NCBI GenBank assembly: GCA_031292515.1
Contig: JARLGZ010000269.1
Span: 62,001-126,000, forward strand
Origin: Puia sp.
GTDB taxonomy: Bacteria; Bacteroidota; Bacteroidia; Chitinophagales; Chitinophagaceae
Direction of reading: 5' to 3'
DNA: 64,000 bases
In this document: positions 28,960 through 37,529 of the stretch, in pieces
How positions within the stretch are numbered: position 1 is the stretch's first letter
Layout of the letters: each line of letters starts with the position of its first letter
Made by a program: the position numbers and the translations under genes
The notes under the pieces: model-generated
Seen by the model: only the letters and a program-made list of their open reading frames with translations
Told to the model about the DNA's origin: nothing
The model's database searches: none

Positions 28960-29403
28960 ATGAGCAAATTACATTTCACCACAAAACATGCGAATGAGGC
29001 TACCGTTCAGCGCGACTGGTATGTTGTCGACGGTACTAATCAAACCGTAGGTCGCATGTGTGCCAGGATCGCAGCGGTACTGCGAGGCAAGAATAAGGCT
29101 TATTATACCCCCCACGTGGATTGCGGCGACTTTGTCGTCGTGATCAATGCCGACAAGGTCATCTTCACGGGCAATAAGCTGGAAGACAAGATCTATATCA
29201 ACTTCTCAGGCTACCCGGGCGGTAAAAAGGAAGAGGCGGCTAAAAACCTCCTGAAACGCCGTCCCGATGCGGTGATCGAAAGGGCCGTAAAAGGCATGCT
29301 GCCGAAGAATCGTCTCGGCCGCAAGATGTACAAGAAATTATTTGTGTATGCCGGTGCACAGCATCCGCACACCGCACAGCAACCTAAAACATTCAACTTC
29401 TAA
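28960..29403 (+). CDS. rplM: 50S ribosomal protein L13
   Basis: 147 aa; [44 protein letters not shown]. Confidence 0.96.
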   Translation: MSKLHFTTKHANEATVQRDWYVVDGTNQTVGRMCARIAAVLRGKNKAYYTPHVDCGDFVVVINADKVIFTGNKLEDKIYINFSGYPGGKKEEAAKNLLKRRPDAVIERAVKGMLPKNRLGRKMYKKLFVYAGAQHPHTAQQPKTFNF

Positions 29404-29414
29404 TTTTTCTGATA

Positions 29415-29804
29415 ATGGAAAAGCAAAAAAATGCAGTTGGTCGTCGTAAGCAGGCGGTTACCCGCGTGTTCCTCAGCAAGGGGGACGGCAAAATCACGAT
29501 AAATGGCAAAAGCTATAAGGACTATTTCTCCCTGGTATATCTCCAGAACCAGGTCGAACTTCCTCTGAAGACCGTTGAACTCCTGGATAAGTATGATGTG
29601 AAGATCAATGCTGCAGGTGGTGGAATCAAAGGACAGGCAGAAGCCGCTAAGCTCGGTATCGCAAGAGCCCTGCTCGAAGTGAATCCTGAACTTCGCCCCG
29701 CCCTGAAGGCCGCAGGCGTACTCCGGCGCGATCCCAGATCCGTCGAGCGTAAGAAACCGGGTCGTAAGAAAGCAAGAAGAAGCTACCAGTTCAGCAAACG
29801 ATAA
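29415..29804 (+). CDS. rpsI: 30S ribosomal protein S9
   Basis: 129 aa; AVGRRKQAVTRVFL...GGGIKGQAEAAKLGIARALL...KKPGRKKARRSYQFSKR. Confidence 0.96.
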   Translation: MEKQKNAVGRRKQAVTRVFLSKGDGKITINGKSYKDYFSLVYLQNQVELPLKTVELLDKYDVKINAAGGGIKGQAEAAKLGIARALLEVNPELRPALKAAGVLRRDPRSVERKKPGRKKARRSYQFSKR

Positions 29805-29890
29805 TTGTAAACTCGAATACTCATACAATATTTCCGGCTGCCTTCGTCGACCAATAGGCGGAGGACAGCCGGAAACTCAAAAAAAATACA

Positions 29891-30772
29891 ATGGAAAACA
29901 ACACTTCATTGCAACAGCAACTCCTCGAAGCAGGTGTTCACTTTGGTCACCTGCGTAAGAAGTGGAACCCCAAAATGCTGCCTTATATCTTCGCGGAGAA
30001 AAAAGGCATCCATATCATCGATCTGAACAAGACCACCGAAAGCCTGCAGGAGGCTGCCGCTGCGTTGAAACAGATCGCCAAGAGCGGGAAAAAGGTCATG
30101 TTCGTCGGCACGAAAAAACAAGCGAAAGAAATCATCACGGATTGCGCCCGGAAGGTGAATATGCCTTTCGTCACCGAACGCTGGCTGGGTGGTATGCTCA
30201 CCAATTTCAATACCGTTCGCAAGAGCGTGAAGAAAATGCAGAGCATCGACAAAATGCTGACCGACGGCACTTTCGACAGCATCACAAAAAAAGAACGACT
30301 GACACTGGCCCGCGACAAGGACAAGATGGAAAAAGTACTCGGAGGTATCGCCCAACTGGGTCGTGTCCCCGCAGCGCTCTTTATCGTGGACATCGGGCAT
30401 GAGCACATCGCCCTGGCCGAAGCAAAACGCCTCGGTGTCATGACCTTTGGCATGGTGGATACCAACTGCGATCCCAATAAAGTAGACTTCGCCATTCCCG
30501 CGAACGACGACGCTACCAAATCCATCGCGATCATCGCCAACTATGTAACCGCCGCTATCGCAGAAGGCCTCGCCGAAAGACAGGCTGCCAAAGATGACGA
30601 CGTTGAAGACGTGACTTCCGATGAGAACGAGAAAAAAGCTGCCCGTCTGCAGGCGGAAGCAGAATCGGAAGCCGCCCGCGCACGTGGCGAAAAGGTTAAA
30701 GGCAGCAGCCAGCCAAAGCGCAGGATTGCCAATTCCGGACCTCGCCGCCCGGGCGGTGGAGGACCTCGCTAA
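29891..30772 (+). CDS. rpsB: 30S ribosomal protein S2
   Basis: 293 aa; [24 protein letters not shown]...[10 protein letters not shown]...[10 protein letters not shown]. Confidence 0.96.
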   Translation: MENNTSLQQQLLEAGVHFGHLRKKWNPKMLPYIFAEKKGIHIIDLNKTTESLQEAAAALKQIAKSGKKVMFVGTKKQAKEIITDCARKVNMPFVTERWLGGMLTNFNTVRKSVKKMQSIDKMLTDGTFDSITKKERLTLARDKDKMEKVLGGIAQLGRVPAALFIVDIGHEHIALAEAKRLGVMTFGMVDTNCDPNKVDFAIPANDDATKSIAIIANYVTAAIAEGLAERQAAKDDDVEDVTSDENEKKAARLQAEAESEAARARGEKVKGSSQPKRRIANSGPRRPGGGGPR

Positions 30773-30815
30773 TATTCAGACAGGATCCTATTACCAACCA
30801 TTCAAATAAACTGAT

Positions 30816-31664
30816 ATGTCAACTGCAACGATAACAGCAGCCGATATTAATAAATTGCGCCAATCGACCGGTGCCGGCATGATGGACTGCCGCAAAGCCC
30901 TCGTGGAAAGTGATGGCGATTTCGAAAAGGCCATCGACTACCTGCGTAAAAAAGGCCAGAAAGTGGCTGCCCTGCGTAGTGATCGCGAAGCAAAAGAAGG
31001 CGTCATCATCGCCAGTACAGCCGCCGACAACAAAGTCGGTTATATCATCACCTTGGCTTGCGAGACGGATTTCGTCGCCAAGAACGCCGATTTTGTGGCG
31101 TTTGCGCAGGGAATCATGGACATCGCCGTTAAAAACGATATCAAGTCCCTCGACGGGCTCCTTGCTGCAAAGTTGGATGGAGTCTCCGTGTCCGATAAGA
31201 TCAATGACCAGGTAGCCAGGATCGGTGAAAAGATCCAGCTGGCCCGTTTCGAAAGGATCGAAGCCGACGGCGTAGCTGCTTATATTCATGGCGCATATCG
31301 CATGGGCGTGCTGGTGGGGCTTACAAAAAACACGGCCCCCATACTGAGCGCAGGCAGAGACCTGGCCATGCAGATCGCCGCGATGAATCCCGTCGCCGTG
31401 GATGCGGATTCCGTTCCCGCCGAAGTGGTGGCCAGGGAAAAAGCGATCGTCACCGAGCAGATCAAGAACGATCCGAAAATGGCCGGCAAACCCGATCAGA
31501 TGATCGAAAAGATCGCCATCGGCAAGTTGAATGCCTTTTTTAAAGAGAACACGCTGGCTGCACAGCCCTTTGTAAAAGATGGCTCCAAGACCGTGGAGGA
31601 ATACCTGAAAAGCGTAGACCCCACTGTCAAAGTCACGCAGTTCAAGCGGGTTCAGCTGGGATAA
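30816..31664 (+). CDS. tsf: Elongation factor Ts
   Basis: 282 aa; INKLRQSTGAGMMDCRKALVESDGDFEKAIDYLRKKG. Confidence 0.96.
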   Translation: MSTATITAADINKLRQSTGAGMMDCRKALVESDGDFEKAIDYLRKKGQKVAALRSDREAKEGVIIASTAADNKVGYIITLACETDFVAKNADFVAFAQGIMDIAVKNDIKSLDGLLAAKLDGVSVSDKINDQVARIGEKIQLARFERIEADGVAAYIHGAYRMGVLVGLTKNTAPILSAGRDLAMQIAAMNPVAVDADSVPAEVVAREKAIVTEQIKNDPKMAGKPDQMIEKIAIGKLNAFFKENTLAAQPFVKDGSKTVEEYLKSVDPTVKVTQFKRVQLG

Positions 31665-31732
31665 GGCCGGCAGACGGCTCGGCGAAGATCCGTAATAATC
31701 GGACAGAGATCAGCATAAAGAACCTACTATAG

Positions 31733-31757
31733 AAGGAGAGAAAAAACTCTCCTTTTT
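31733..31757 (+). terminator. Intrinsic terminator after tsf
   Basis: AAGGAGAG-AAAAAA-CTCTCCTTTTTTT. Confidence 0.85.
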
Positions 31758-31836
31758 TTATGCCCGTATAAGAGGTTAGCTGAAAAAAATCCTTTCTTTG
31801 CACTGCAAACAATAATGAGAAATTATAACTTTCCAT

Positions 31837-32550
31837 ATGCACCCCAGATATAAACGTATTTTGCTCAAATTGTCCGGTGAAGCACTGATGGGTGATAAAA
31901 GCTTTGGGTTCGACAACGAGGTCATTGCACAATATGCAAGAGATATAAAAAGCATAGTCGACCTGGGCACCCAGGTCGCCATTGTAATCGGCGGCGGAAA
32001 TATCTACCGGGGGATGAATGAAGCGGAAACGGGTATCGAAAGGGCGCATGGCGACTATATGGGCATGCTGGCGACCGTTATAAACGGAATGGCGATGCAG
32101 GCAGGTCTGGAAAAGATCGGCGTCTACACACGGCTGCAAAGCGCCATCAAAATGGAGCAGATTGCGGAGCCCTATATCCGGCGGCGGGCCATCCGCCATG
32201 TCGAAAAAGGGAGGGTCGTCATTTTCGGGGCGGGTACCGGAAATCCCTATTTTACAACCGACACCGCAGGCTCTCTGAGGGCCATTGAAATCAGCGCGGA
32301 AGTTATCCTGAAGGGCACCCGGGTGGATGGTATTTATACGGCCGATCCGGAGAAAGATCCCCACGCACAGAAATTCCAGACCATCACTTTCCAGGAGTGC
32401 ATCTCGAAAAATCTCCGCGTCATGGATATGACCGCTTTTACTCTATGCATGGAGAATCAACTGCCTATCATCGTCTTCGATATGAATAAACCCGGAAACC
32501 TTTTAAAGGTCGTCAAGGGCGAAGAAGTCGGAACATTGGTAAGTGACTGA
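31837..32550 (+). CDS. pyrH: UMP kinase
   Basis: 237 aa; [49 protein letters not shown]. Confidence 0.95.
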   Translation: MHPRYKRILLKLSGEALMGDKSFGFDNEVIAQYARDIKSIVDLGTQVAIVIGGGNIYRGMNEAETGIERAHGDYMGMLATVINGMAMQAGLEKIGVYTRLQSAIKMEQIAEPYIRRRAIRHVEKGRVVIFGAGTGNPYFTTDTAGSLRAIEISAEVILKGTRVDGIYTADPEKDPHAQKFQTITFQECISKNLRVMDMTAFTLCMENQLPIIVFDMNKPGNLLKVVKGEEVGTLVSD

Positions 32551-32622
32551 TATACAAGAGATTCAAAAAAACATCTTTAATAACTTGCATATCCGCAGGA
32601 AGCATAGTATTTTTCCGGTCTG

Positions 32623-32650
32623 AAAAACCACCTCAGTTGGTGGTTTTTTT
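32623..32650 (+). terminator. Intrinsic terminator after pyrH
   Basis: AAAAACCACC-TCAGTT-GGTGGTTTTTTT. Confidence 0.85.
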
Positions 32651-32746
32651 ATAGTTGAGCGCTGTTCATATCCCCTGAAAGCCATTTATGATTTTCCAAC
32701 CCGGAGGACCATATACTTAAGTTTGGGTAATATATTCCGAACCATT

Positions 32747-33784
32747 ATGAACACCTTACCGTTAATACTGGCTTTTCAATTAACCCTCGGCCTCCCCGAA
32801 ATCATCGTCTGCCAAATAGGGGCGCTCGTCTTAGGGTTTACCATACATTTTTTTTGGAGATCCAGGAAGTCCCTGAAAATGGAAGTTCCCGACGAACAAA
32901 CCGGTATCAGCGAAAATGATAACTGGAAGCTCAAGTATTACAATGACATGGACATGCAGGAACGGCTGCAGCAGCAACTCCGGGAACGGGTGGCGCAACT
33001 TCAGGAGAATGAACAGATCATGAACATCGAACTGGAAGAAGTACGCAACCAGTTGGAAGAAGCCGAATACCGCCACCCCGTGGTTGAAAAGAGACAGGCG
33101 GAAGAACCTGTGGCCGTCGCCCAAAGCCAATTGACAGCCGAGCCTGCGGCGGAATACCTGGAGCAACTGAAATCAGCACAGGAGAACCTGTTCGAACACA
33201 ACAACAATATTCACCGGTTGCTTGACCAGATAGCGGCCCTGCAGGAATCTGAAAGCAAATACCAGGCCCTCCAGAAAATAAATGAGCAACTGAACGAACA
33301 GCTGAAAGAGACGAGCCGATCCCTTGCAGATAAAGAGAGCGAGGTCAAACATGCACGCCAGCAGCAGAAGCTCGCGGAAGAGATAACCGCCCGCCTCGAC
33401 AAAGCATACGAAGAATACAATATACTACAGGGTAAGCTGCAGAAGCTGGACGGTTACCTCGGCCAATCCAATAAGAAAAGCGCCGAATACGAAGAACTGC
33501 AGGACTCCTATTTCAAGCTCACCAAAGAGTTCGACGAGATGAAACTGCGCCTGATTTCTCTGCGCGACGAAAATCAACGCCTGAGCCGCATTTTGGCGGA
33601 TACAGAAGACAAGTTGCGCGAAGCCAATTTCCAGCGTCAGCAATTTCAAAAGCGAGCCGCCTTCCTCGAAGAACTTAATAATGACCTGCAACAGGTTTCT
33701 GAGCATAATAAGAAACTCGAAGGCCAGCTCCGCCGCATCAGCGAGATGGAAACCTTACTGGCAAAAGCCACTAAGGGAAAGTAA
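32747..33784 (+). CDS. Coiled-coil protein with N-terminal TM segment, unknown function
   Basis: Likely start MNTLPLILAFQLTLGLPEIIVCQIGALVLGFTIHFFW; remainder Gln/Glu-rich heptads. Confidence 0.65.
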   Translation: MNTLPLILAFQLTLGLPEIIVCQIGALVLGFTIHFFWRSRKSLKMEVPDEQTGISENDNWKLKYYNDMDMQERLQQQLRERVAQLQENEQIMNIELEEVRNQLEEAEYRHPVVEKRQAEEPVAVAQSQLTAEPAAEYLEQLKSAQENLFEHNNNIHRLLDQIAALQESESKYQALQKINEQLNEQLKETSRSLADKESEVKHARQQQKLAEEITARLDKAYEEYNILQGKLQKLDGYLGQSNKKSAEYEELQDSYFKLTKEFDEMKLRLISLRDENQRLSRILADTEDKLREANFQRQQFQKRAAFLEELNNDLQQVSEHNKKLEGQLRRISEMETLLAKATKGK

Positions 33785-33833
33785 GCCGCCCATCCGTTTC
33801 TTTTTGCTAATTTTGGAGTCTGAATGCCAAATC

Positions 33834-34565
33834 ATGACTCCAACAGAAAAGAATCCGGCGACGACGAATCCGACAGCAACGAATCTTCCGGGATCGACCC
33901 CGATAGCCGCAAACCCGGCAGCCACAAGCCCGATAGCGGCCATCCGGAAAGAGTATAAGAGACAGTCACTTTCCGAACAAGACATCCTTTCTGATCCCAT
34001 CGGACAGTTTGAAAAATGGTGGAACGAGGCCCTGCAGTCACAGATTGACGAAGTAAATGCCATGACGCTTTCCACGGCGTCGGCGGCCGGAGAACCCGAT
34101 GCCAGGATCGTCCTGCTAAAAGGATTCGATAAGACAGGCTTCACGTTTTTTACAAACTATAATAGCGCCAAGGGACACGAGCTCCTCGAAAATCCGCATG
34201 CCTGCCTGGTCTTTTTCTGGAAAGAGCTGGAGCGGCAGATAAGAATAAAAGGCCCCGTGGAAAAACTAGAGCCGCGGGAAAGCGACGACTATTTTAGCAG
34301 CAGGCCCGCAGGTAGCCGGATAGGTGCCTGGAGCTCACCCCAAAGCCAGCTCATAGAAAGCAGGGAATGGCTGGAACAACAGGAGAAGGAAAGGCTGGAA
34401 GAGTTCAGGGGAAAAGAGATCCTTCGGCCCCCTCATTGGGGCGGGTACCGCCTGACCCCCCATACCATAGAATTCTGGCAGGGAAGACCAAACCGCCTTC
34501 ATGACAGGATCCTCTATACGATCGGCGGGAAAGGCGACTGGAAAATCGGGCGACTGGCGCCGTGA
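33834..34565 (+). CDS. pdxH: Pyridoxamine 5'-phosphate oxidase with low-complexity N-terminal extension
   Basis: Core IRKEYKRQSLSEQDILSDPIGQFEKWWNEAL...ARIVLLKGFDKTGFTFFTNYNSAKGHELLENPHACLVFFWKELERQIRIKG...EFWQGRPNRLHDR. Confidence 0.92.
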   Translation: MTPTEKNPATTNPTATNLPGSTPIAANPAATSPIAAIRKEYKRQSLSEQDILSDPIGQFEKWWNEALQSQIDEVNAMTLSTASAAGEPDARIVLLKGFDKTGFTFFTNYNSAKGHELLENPHACLVFFWKELERQIRIKGPVEKLEPRESDDYFSSRPAGSRIGAWSSPQSQLIESREWLEQQEKERLEEFRGKEILRPPHWGGYRLTPHTIEFWQGRPNRLHDRILYTIGGKGDWKIGRLAP

Positions 34566-34614
34566 TGGTGGGTAGTGAGTAGTCAGTAGTCAGTGGTGAG
34601 TAGTCAGTGGTGAG
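34566..34614 (+). repeat. Heptad array immediately after the pdxH stop codon
   Basis: TGGTGGG TAGTGAG TAGTCAG TAGTCAG TGGTGAG TAGTCAG TGGTGAG. Confidence 0.85.
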
Positions 34615-34877
34615 ACCGTCGTAAGACGGTCAATCGAGACCGATGAAGAGACCTTGAGATCGAGATAAATCGACGAAACTCGGGATCTACGGGGGCAAAT
34701 GAAAGGCATCGTGGGCGGGATAATAGTCGGCGGTAAGTGCCGTTGGAGTGATAAACAGACAATAAAACGGGAGTCGCCGGTAATGAACGATAAATGACGG
34801 TAATAAGAAGCCTTAAATGTAAGCAGTCAGTCGGGAACGGGGAGTAAGCATCTATTAAGCCTAAAACTTTAATAAAG

Positions 34878-34905
34878 CTACTCACCATTCACCACTGACC
34901 ACTCA
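34878..34905 (-). repeat. Inverted heptad array, right end of the same element
   Basis: Minus strand TGAGTGG TCAGTGG TGAATGG TGAGTAG. Confidence 0.8.
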
Positions 34906-34954
34906 CAAGTTATCAGACGATCTGCGATCAGCAACCCTTGGCCATCGGCCAGCG

Positions 34955-35083
34955 CTATTTCGCGTCCTTCTTCGCCGCGTCTTTCTTGGGAGCAGCCTTT
35001 TTAACAGGATTCGCAGGACGGCTCTTTCCAAAAGACCCCTTGAATATTTTTCCTTTCTTGGTTTTTTTATCACCTCTTCCCAT
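34955..35083 (-). CDS. 30S ribosomal protein THX (bTHX)
   Basis: 42 aa MGRGDKKTKKGKIFKGSFGKSRPANPVKKAAPKKDAAKKDAK. Confidence 0.85.
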   Translation of the reverse strand: MGRGDKKTKKGKIFKGSFGKSRPANPVKKAAPKKDAAKKDAK

Positions 35084-35114
35084 AAAATGTTTTTTTATTG
35101 TATTCTTATCAAAT

Positions 35115-35150
35115 AAAAAGCTCCGACACCTGTGCCCGGCGTCAGAGCTT
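35115..35150 (-). terminator. Probable terminator of the HU gene, upstream of THX
   Basis: AAGCTC...GAGCTT imperfect stem, minus strand followed by TTTTT. Confidence 0.6.
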
Positions 35151-35218
35151 ATAAGCTTTACCGGGCCCGTCAAAAAAAGCCTGATAAAACAAGAGGCATT
35201 CCTTGCAGGGATGCAGCA

Positions 35219-35488
35219 CTATAATTTCGCAGACAATTCTTTTCCTGCTTTGAACTTGGCTACTTTTTTAGCTTTGATCTTGATAACGGCACCGGTCTGA
35301 GGATTACGCCCGTTGCGCGCAGCTCTCTTCGAAACAGAAAAAGTACCGAAACCTACGAGGGTAACTTTACCGCCGCCTTTCAAAGTCTTGGTAACTGCTT
35401 CAACAAAAGAATCCAGGGAAGTATTTGCCTGAGTTTTTGTAATGCCAGCATCGTCGGCAATCTTTGTGATTAATTCAGCTTTGTTCAT
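35219..35488 (-). CDS. HU family DNA-binding protein
   Basis: 89 aa MNKAELITKIADDAGITKTQANTSLDSFVEAVTKTLKGGGKVTLVGFGTFSVSKRAARNGRNPQTG. Confidence 0.95.
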   Translation of the reverse strand: MNKAELITKIADDAGITKTQANTSLDSFVEAVTKTLKGGGKVTLVGFGTFSVSKRAARNGRNPQTGAVIKIKAKKVAKFKAGKELSAKL

Positions 35489-35839
35489 AGTGTAATTTTT
35501 TAATTAATTAGCAGCAACAAATATACCCGCTTTTTGAATCCGACAAAATTTTTTTAACACTTTTCACAATTTGTACAAAAGGCCTATAAACCGCATTGGG
35601 AAAGGATTAGAACAAAATCAAAATATCCGGGATGCGATGAATGAGAGAATGCTGTCTCGTGAAATGCAGGCCAGCTGAGGGTTTGAAGCTTTGCATGCTG
35701 AAATCCTTGCCAGTGAAGGATTTGAAAGGAAGTTAATTTTAATTCAATAAACTTTTTTAATTCTTTTCCACAATTAGTGCACAGGTCGAAAATGGCATAT
35801 CCTGGGCGATAGCCGGGCGGAGCACGGCGTTCCCCCCAT

Positions 35840-36151
35840 CTATTCCGTCTCCACCAATTCCATCACCGTATGGAAAGTGATACATTTGTCGCCCCATTTA
35901 TTCGCCGTTTCCTGTCTGAACAGGGAGGCGAAGCCTTCGTTGTAGAGGCGGTATCTTTCTGTATCCGTGGTGAAGAACTGGATCGTAAAACCGGGGCCGT
36001 CCGTGTCATCCTGTTCCAGCAGGCGATACATTTTAAAGTCGTCGAAGAATCCCGTGGCCAGCATGGCGGGGATCTGTTTGTCCAGTTGCCAGACCAGCCA
36101 CTCTTCAAGGATGCTCCAATCTATTTTTATACTCGTATTATAAGCGATCAT
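35840..36151 (-). CDS. DUF4286 family protein
   Basis: Start MIAYNTSIKIDWSILEEWLVWQLDKQIPAMLATGFFDDFKMYRLL. Confidence 0.75.
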   Translation of the reverse strand: MIAYNTSIKIDWSILEEWLVWQLDKQIPAMLATGFFDDFKMYRLLEQDDTDGPGFTIQFFTTDTERYRLYNEGFASLFRQETANKWGDKCITFHTVMELVETE

Positions 36152-36251
36152 CGTTTGTCTTTTGTAACCTGTTTCATGCTTCGCCTTCCTTCGCAGAATA
36201 GCGTCTCCCGTTGAACAGTTCTCCTGCGATTTTGTTCTCAACACCCTCTTA

Positions 36252-37529
36252 TCACCTGTCGCGGTCTGTCTTTTGTCGCTCCGTGATGGACTGTATCATC
36301 CGGAAACTGAGAAGACCCAACAACAGGAGTACCACTGCCAGGACCAGCCAGAGCCAACCGCCTGAGGTCTTTTTTTGCTCAGTGGGCGGCTTTTCCAAAA
36401 GGACGATCCTTTCCGGAAGTCCCGCCGTCATTACCTGCGGATTGGCCATAAGGCTGTCATCTGCGGCGGTAAGATCATAGTCCGGGCTGAGGGCGCTGCT
36501 GTTGCCAGTCAGCAAGGTATAGCTATTCCCCGCCTGAAGATAAGCGAGCAGGTATTGGTTTAACTGGTAGCTTTCCGCCTCCCGTATCGTCAACGGGGGG
36601 TTGTCTCCATTGTCGATGTCTATCAGCAGTTGACTGGTCTTGACGGAGGGAATCCGGAAAGTACCGTTGGAAGGTGAGAGTTCTATTTCCGCCACTCTTC
36701 TTCCGTCGGCCATATTGCCCGCATAGACCCAGGCTTTCCTTTTATAAAATACGGGTCCCCGTATATGCAGCACTACCTGGTCGATAAAATAAGATGCGTC
36801 ATAATGCAATCCGATATAGGAGTGTTTGTCCGCGCTGTCCCGTTGAACAATGGCAGGGTCGGGAATCGATAGATATTTCCCATTGACGGAATTGCTTGTG
36901 TAGATGCCGGCCCCGAGGATTTTTATAGGAAGCTTGCCCCTGTCTTCGATCTTCATCCGGAAGAAACGATAACGCGACGGCGGGAAGGAGATCGATTGTA
37001 CATGGTATTCCCGGGTATTGCTATTAGCCTCTTCCAAAGCGATGGATTCCCGGATCACATACCAGTGATTCCGGTCATCACTCCCGCTCAACGTGGCTTT
37101 TCGGTCGGCACTGTAATTGCTGACTTGCAGCAACAGGGATCCTATCAGCGTATCTGCCTTATTGCCGACAACCAGTTCGGTCGTGCTATCCTCCCGCTTT
37201 GCATTGAAAAGAACGGGAAACGGCTGGAAAGTCTGCGAAGAGAACAGCGGGAGATCGGATTTCAGCACATAGGGGACATACTTGCCGTCTCCGCCGGCGA
37301 TACGTATATCCGACCGATCCTCTTTGCAGGTGGCGAGCAGCCGGGGAGCCAGGGTAATCTTATAAAAGCCGTCTTTGCCGGCCTGTCCTAAAACAGCATG
37401 ATAAAGGAAGGGTTCCTGCCCCTGGCTGCGCGCTATCGACAAAATCACCGCGATGCCACCACCCGCTTTCCTCAGGGAATCTTTTATAGAGGGGATATTC
37501 ATTATTTTTTTATTCATTTTTCTTTTCAC
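36252..37529 (-). CDS. DUF3999-like membrane-anchored protein
   Basis: 425 aa; signal/TM N-terminus, discoidin-like beta segments, C-terminal TM (GWLWLVLAVVLLLLGLLSF); paired with a DUF2339 gene. Confidence 0.65.
   Translation of the reverse strand: MKRKMNKKIMNIPSIKDSLRKAGGGIAVILSIARSQGQEPFLYHAVLGQAGKDGFYKITLAPRLLATCKEDRSDIRIAGGDGKYVPYVLKSDLPLFSSQTFQPFPVLFNAKREDSTTELVVGNKADTLIGSLLLQVSNYSADRKATLSGSDDRNHWYVIRESIALEEANSNTREYHVQSISFPPSRYRFFRMKIEDRGKLPIKILGAGIYTSNSVNGKYLSIPDPAIVQRDSADKHSYIGLHYDASYFIDQVVLHIRGPVFYKRKAWVYAGNMADGRRVAEIELSPSNGTFRIPSVKTSQLLIDIDNGDNPPLTIREAESYQLNQYLLAYLQAGNSYTLLTGNSSALSPDYDLTAADDSLMANPQVMTAGLPERIVLLEKPPTEQKKTSGGWLWLVLAVVLLLLGLLSFRMIQSITERQKTDRDR

Noticed and set aside
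34604-34888. 94-aa minus ORF inside the heptad element
   Set aside because: No recognisable domain; lies between the inverted heptad arrays and is probably chance.
35755-35770. DnaA-box-like TTTTCCACA near HU, possible oriC
   Set aside because: Single site, no cluster of boxes, no dnaA/dnaN/gidA neighbours.
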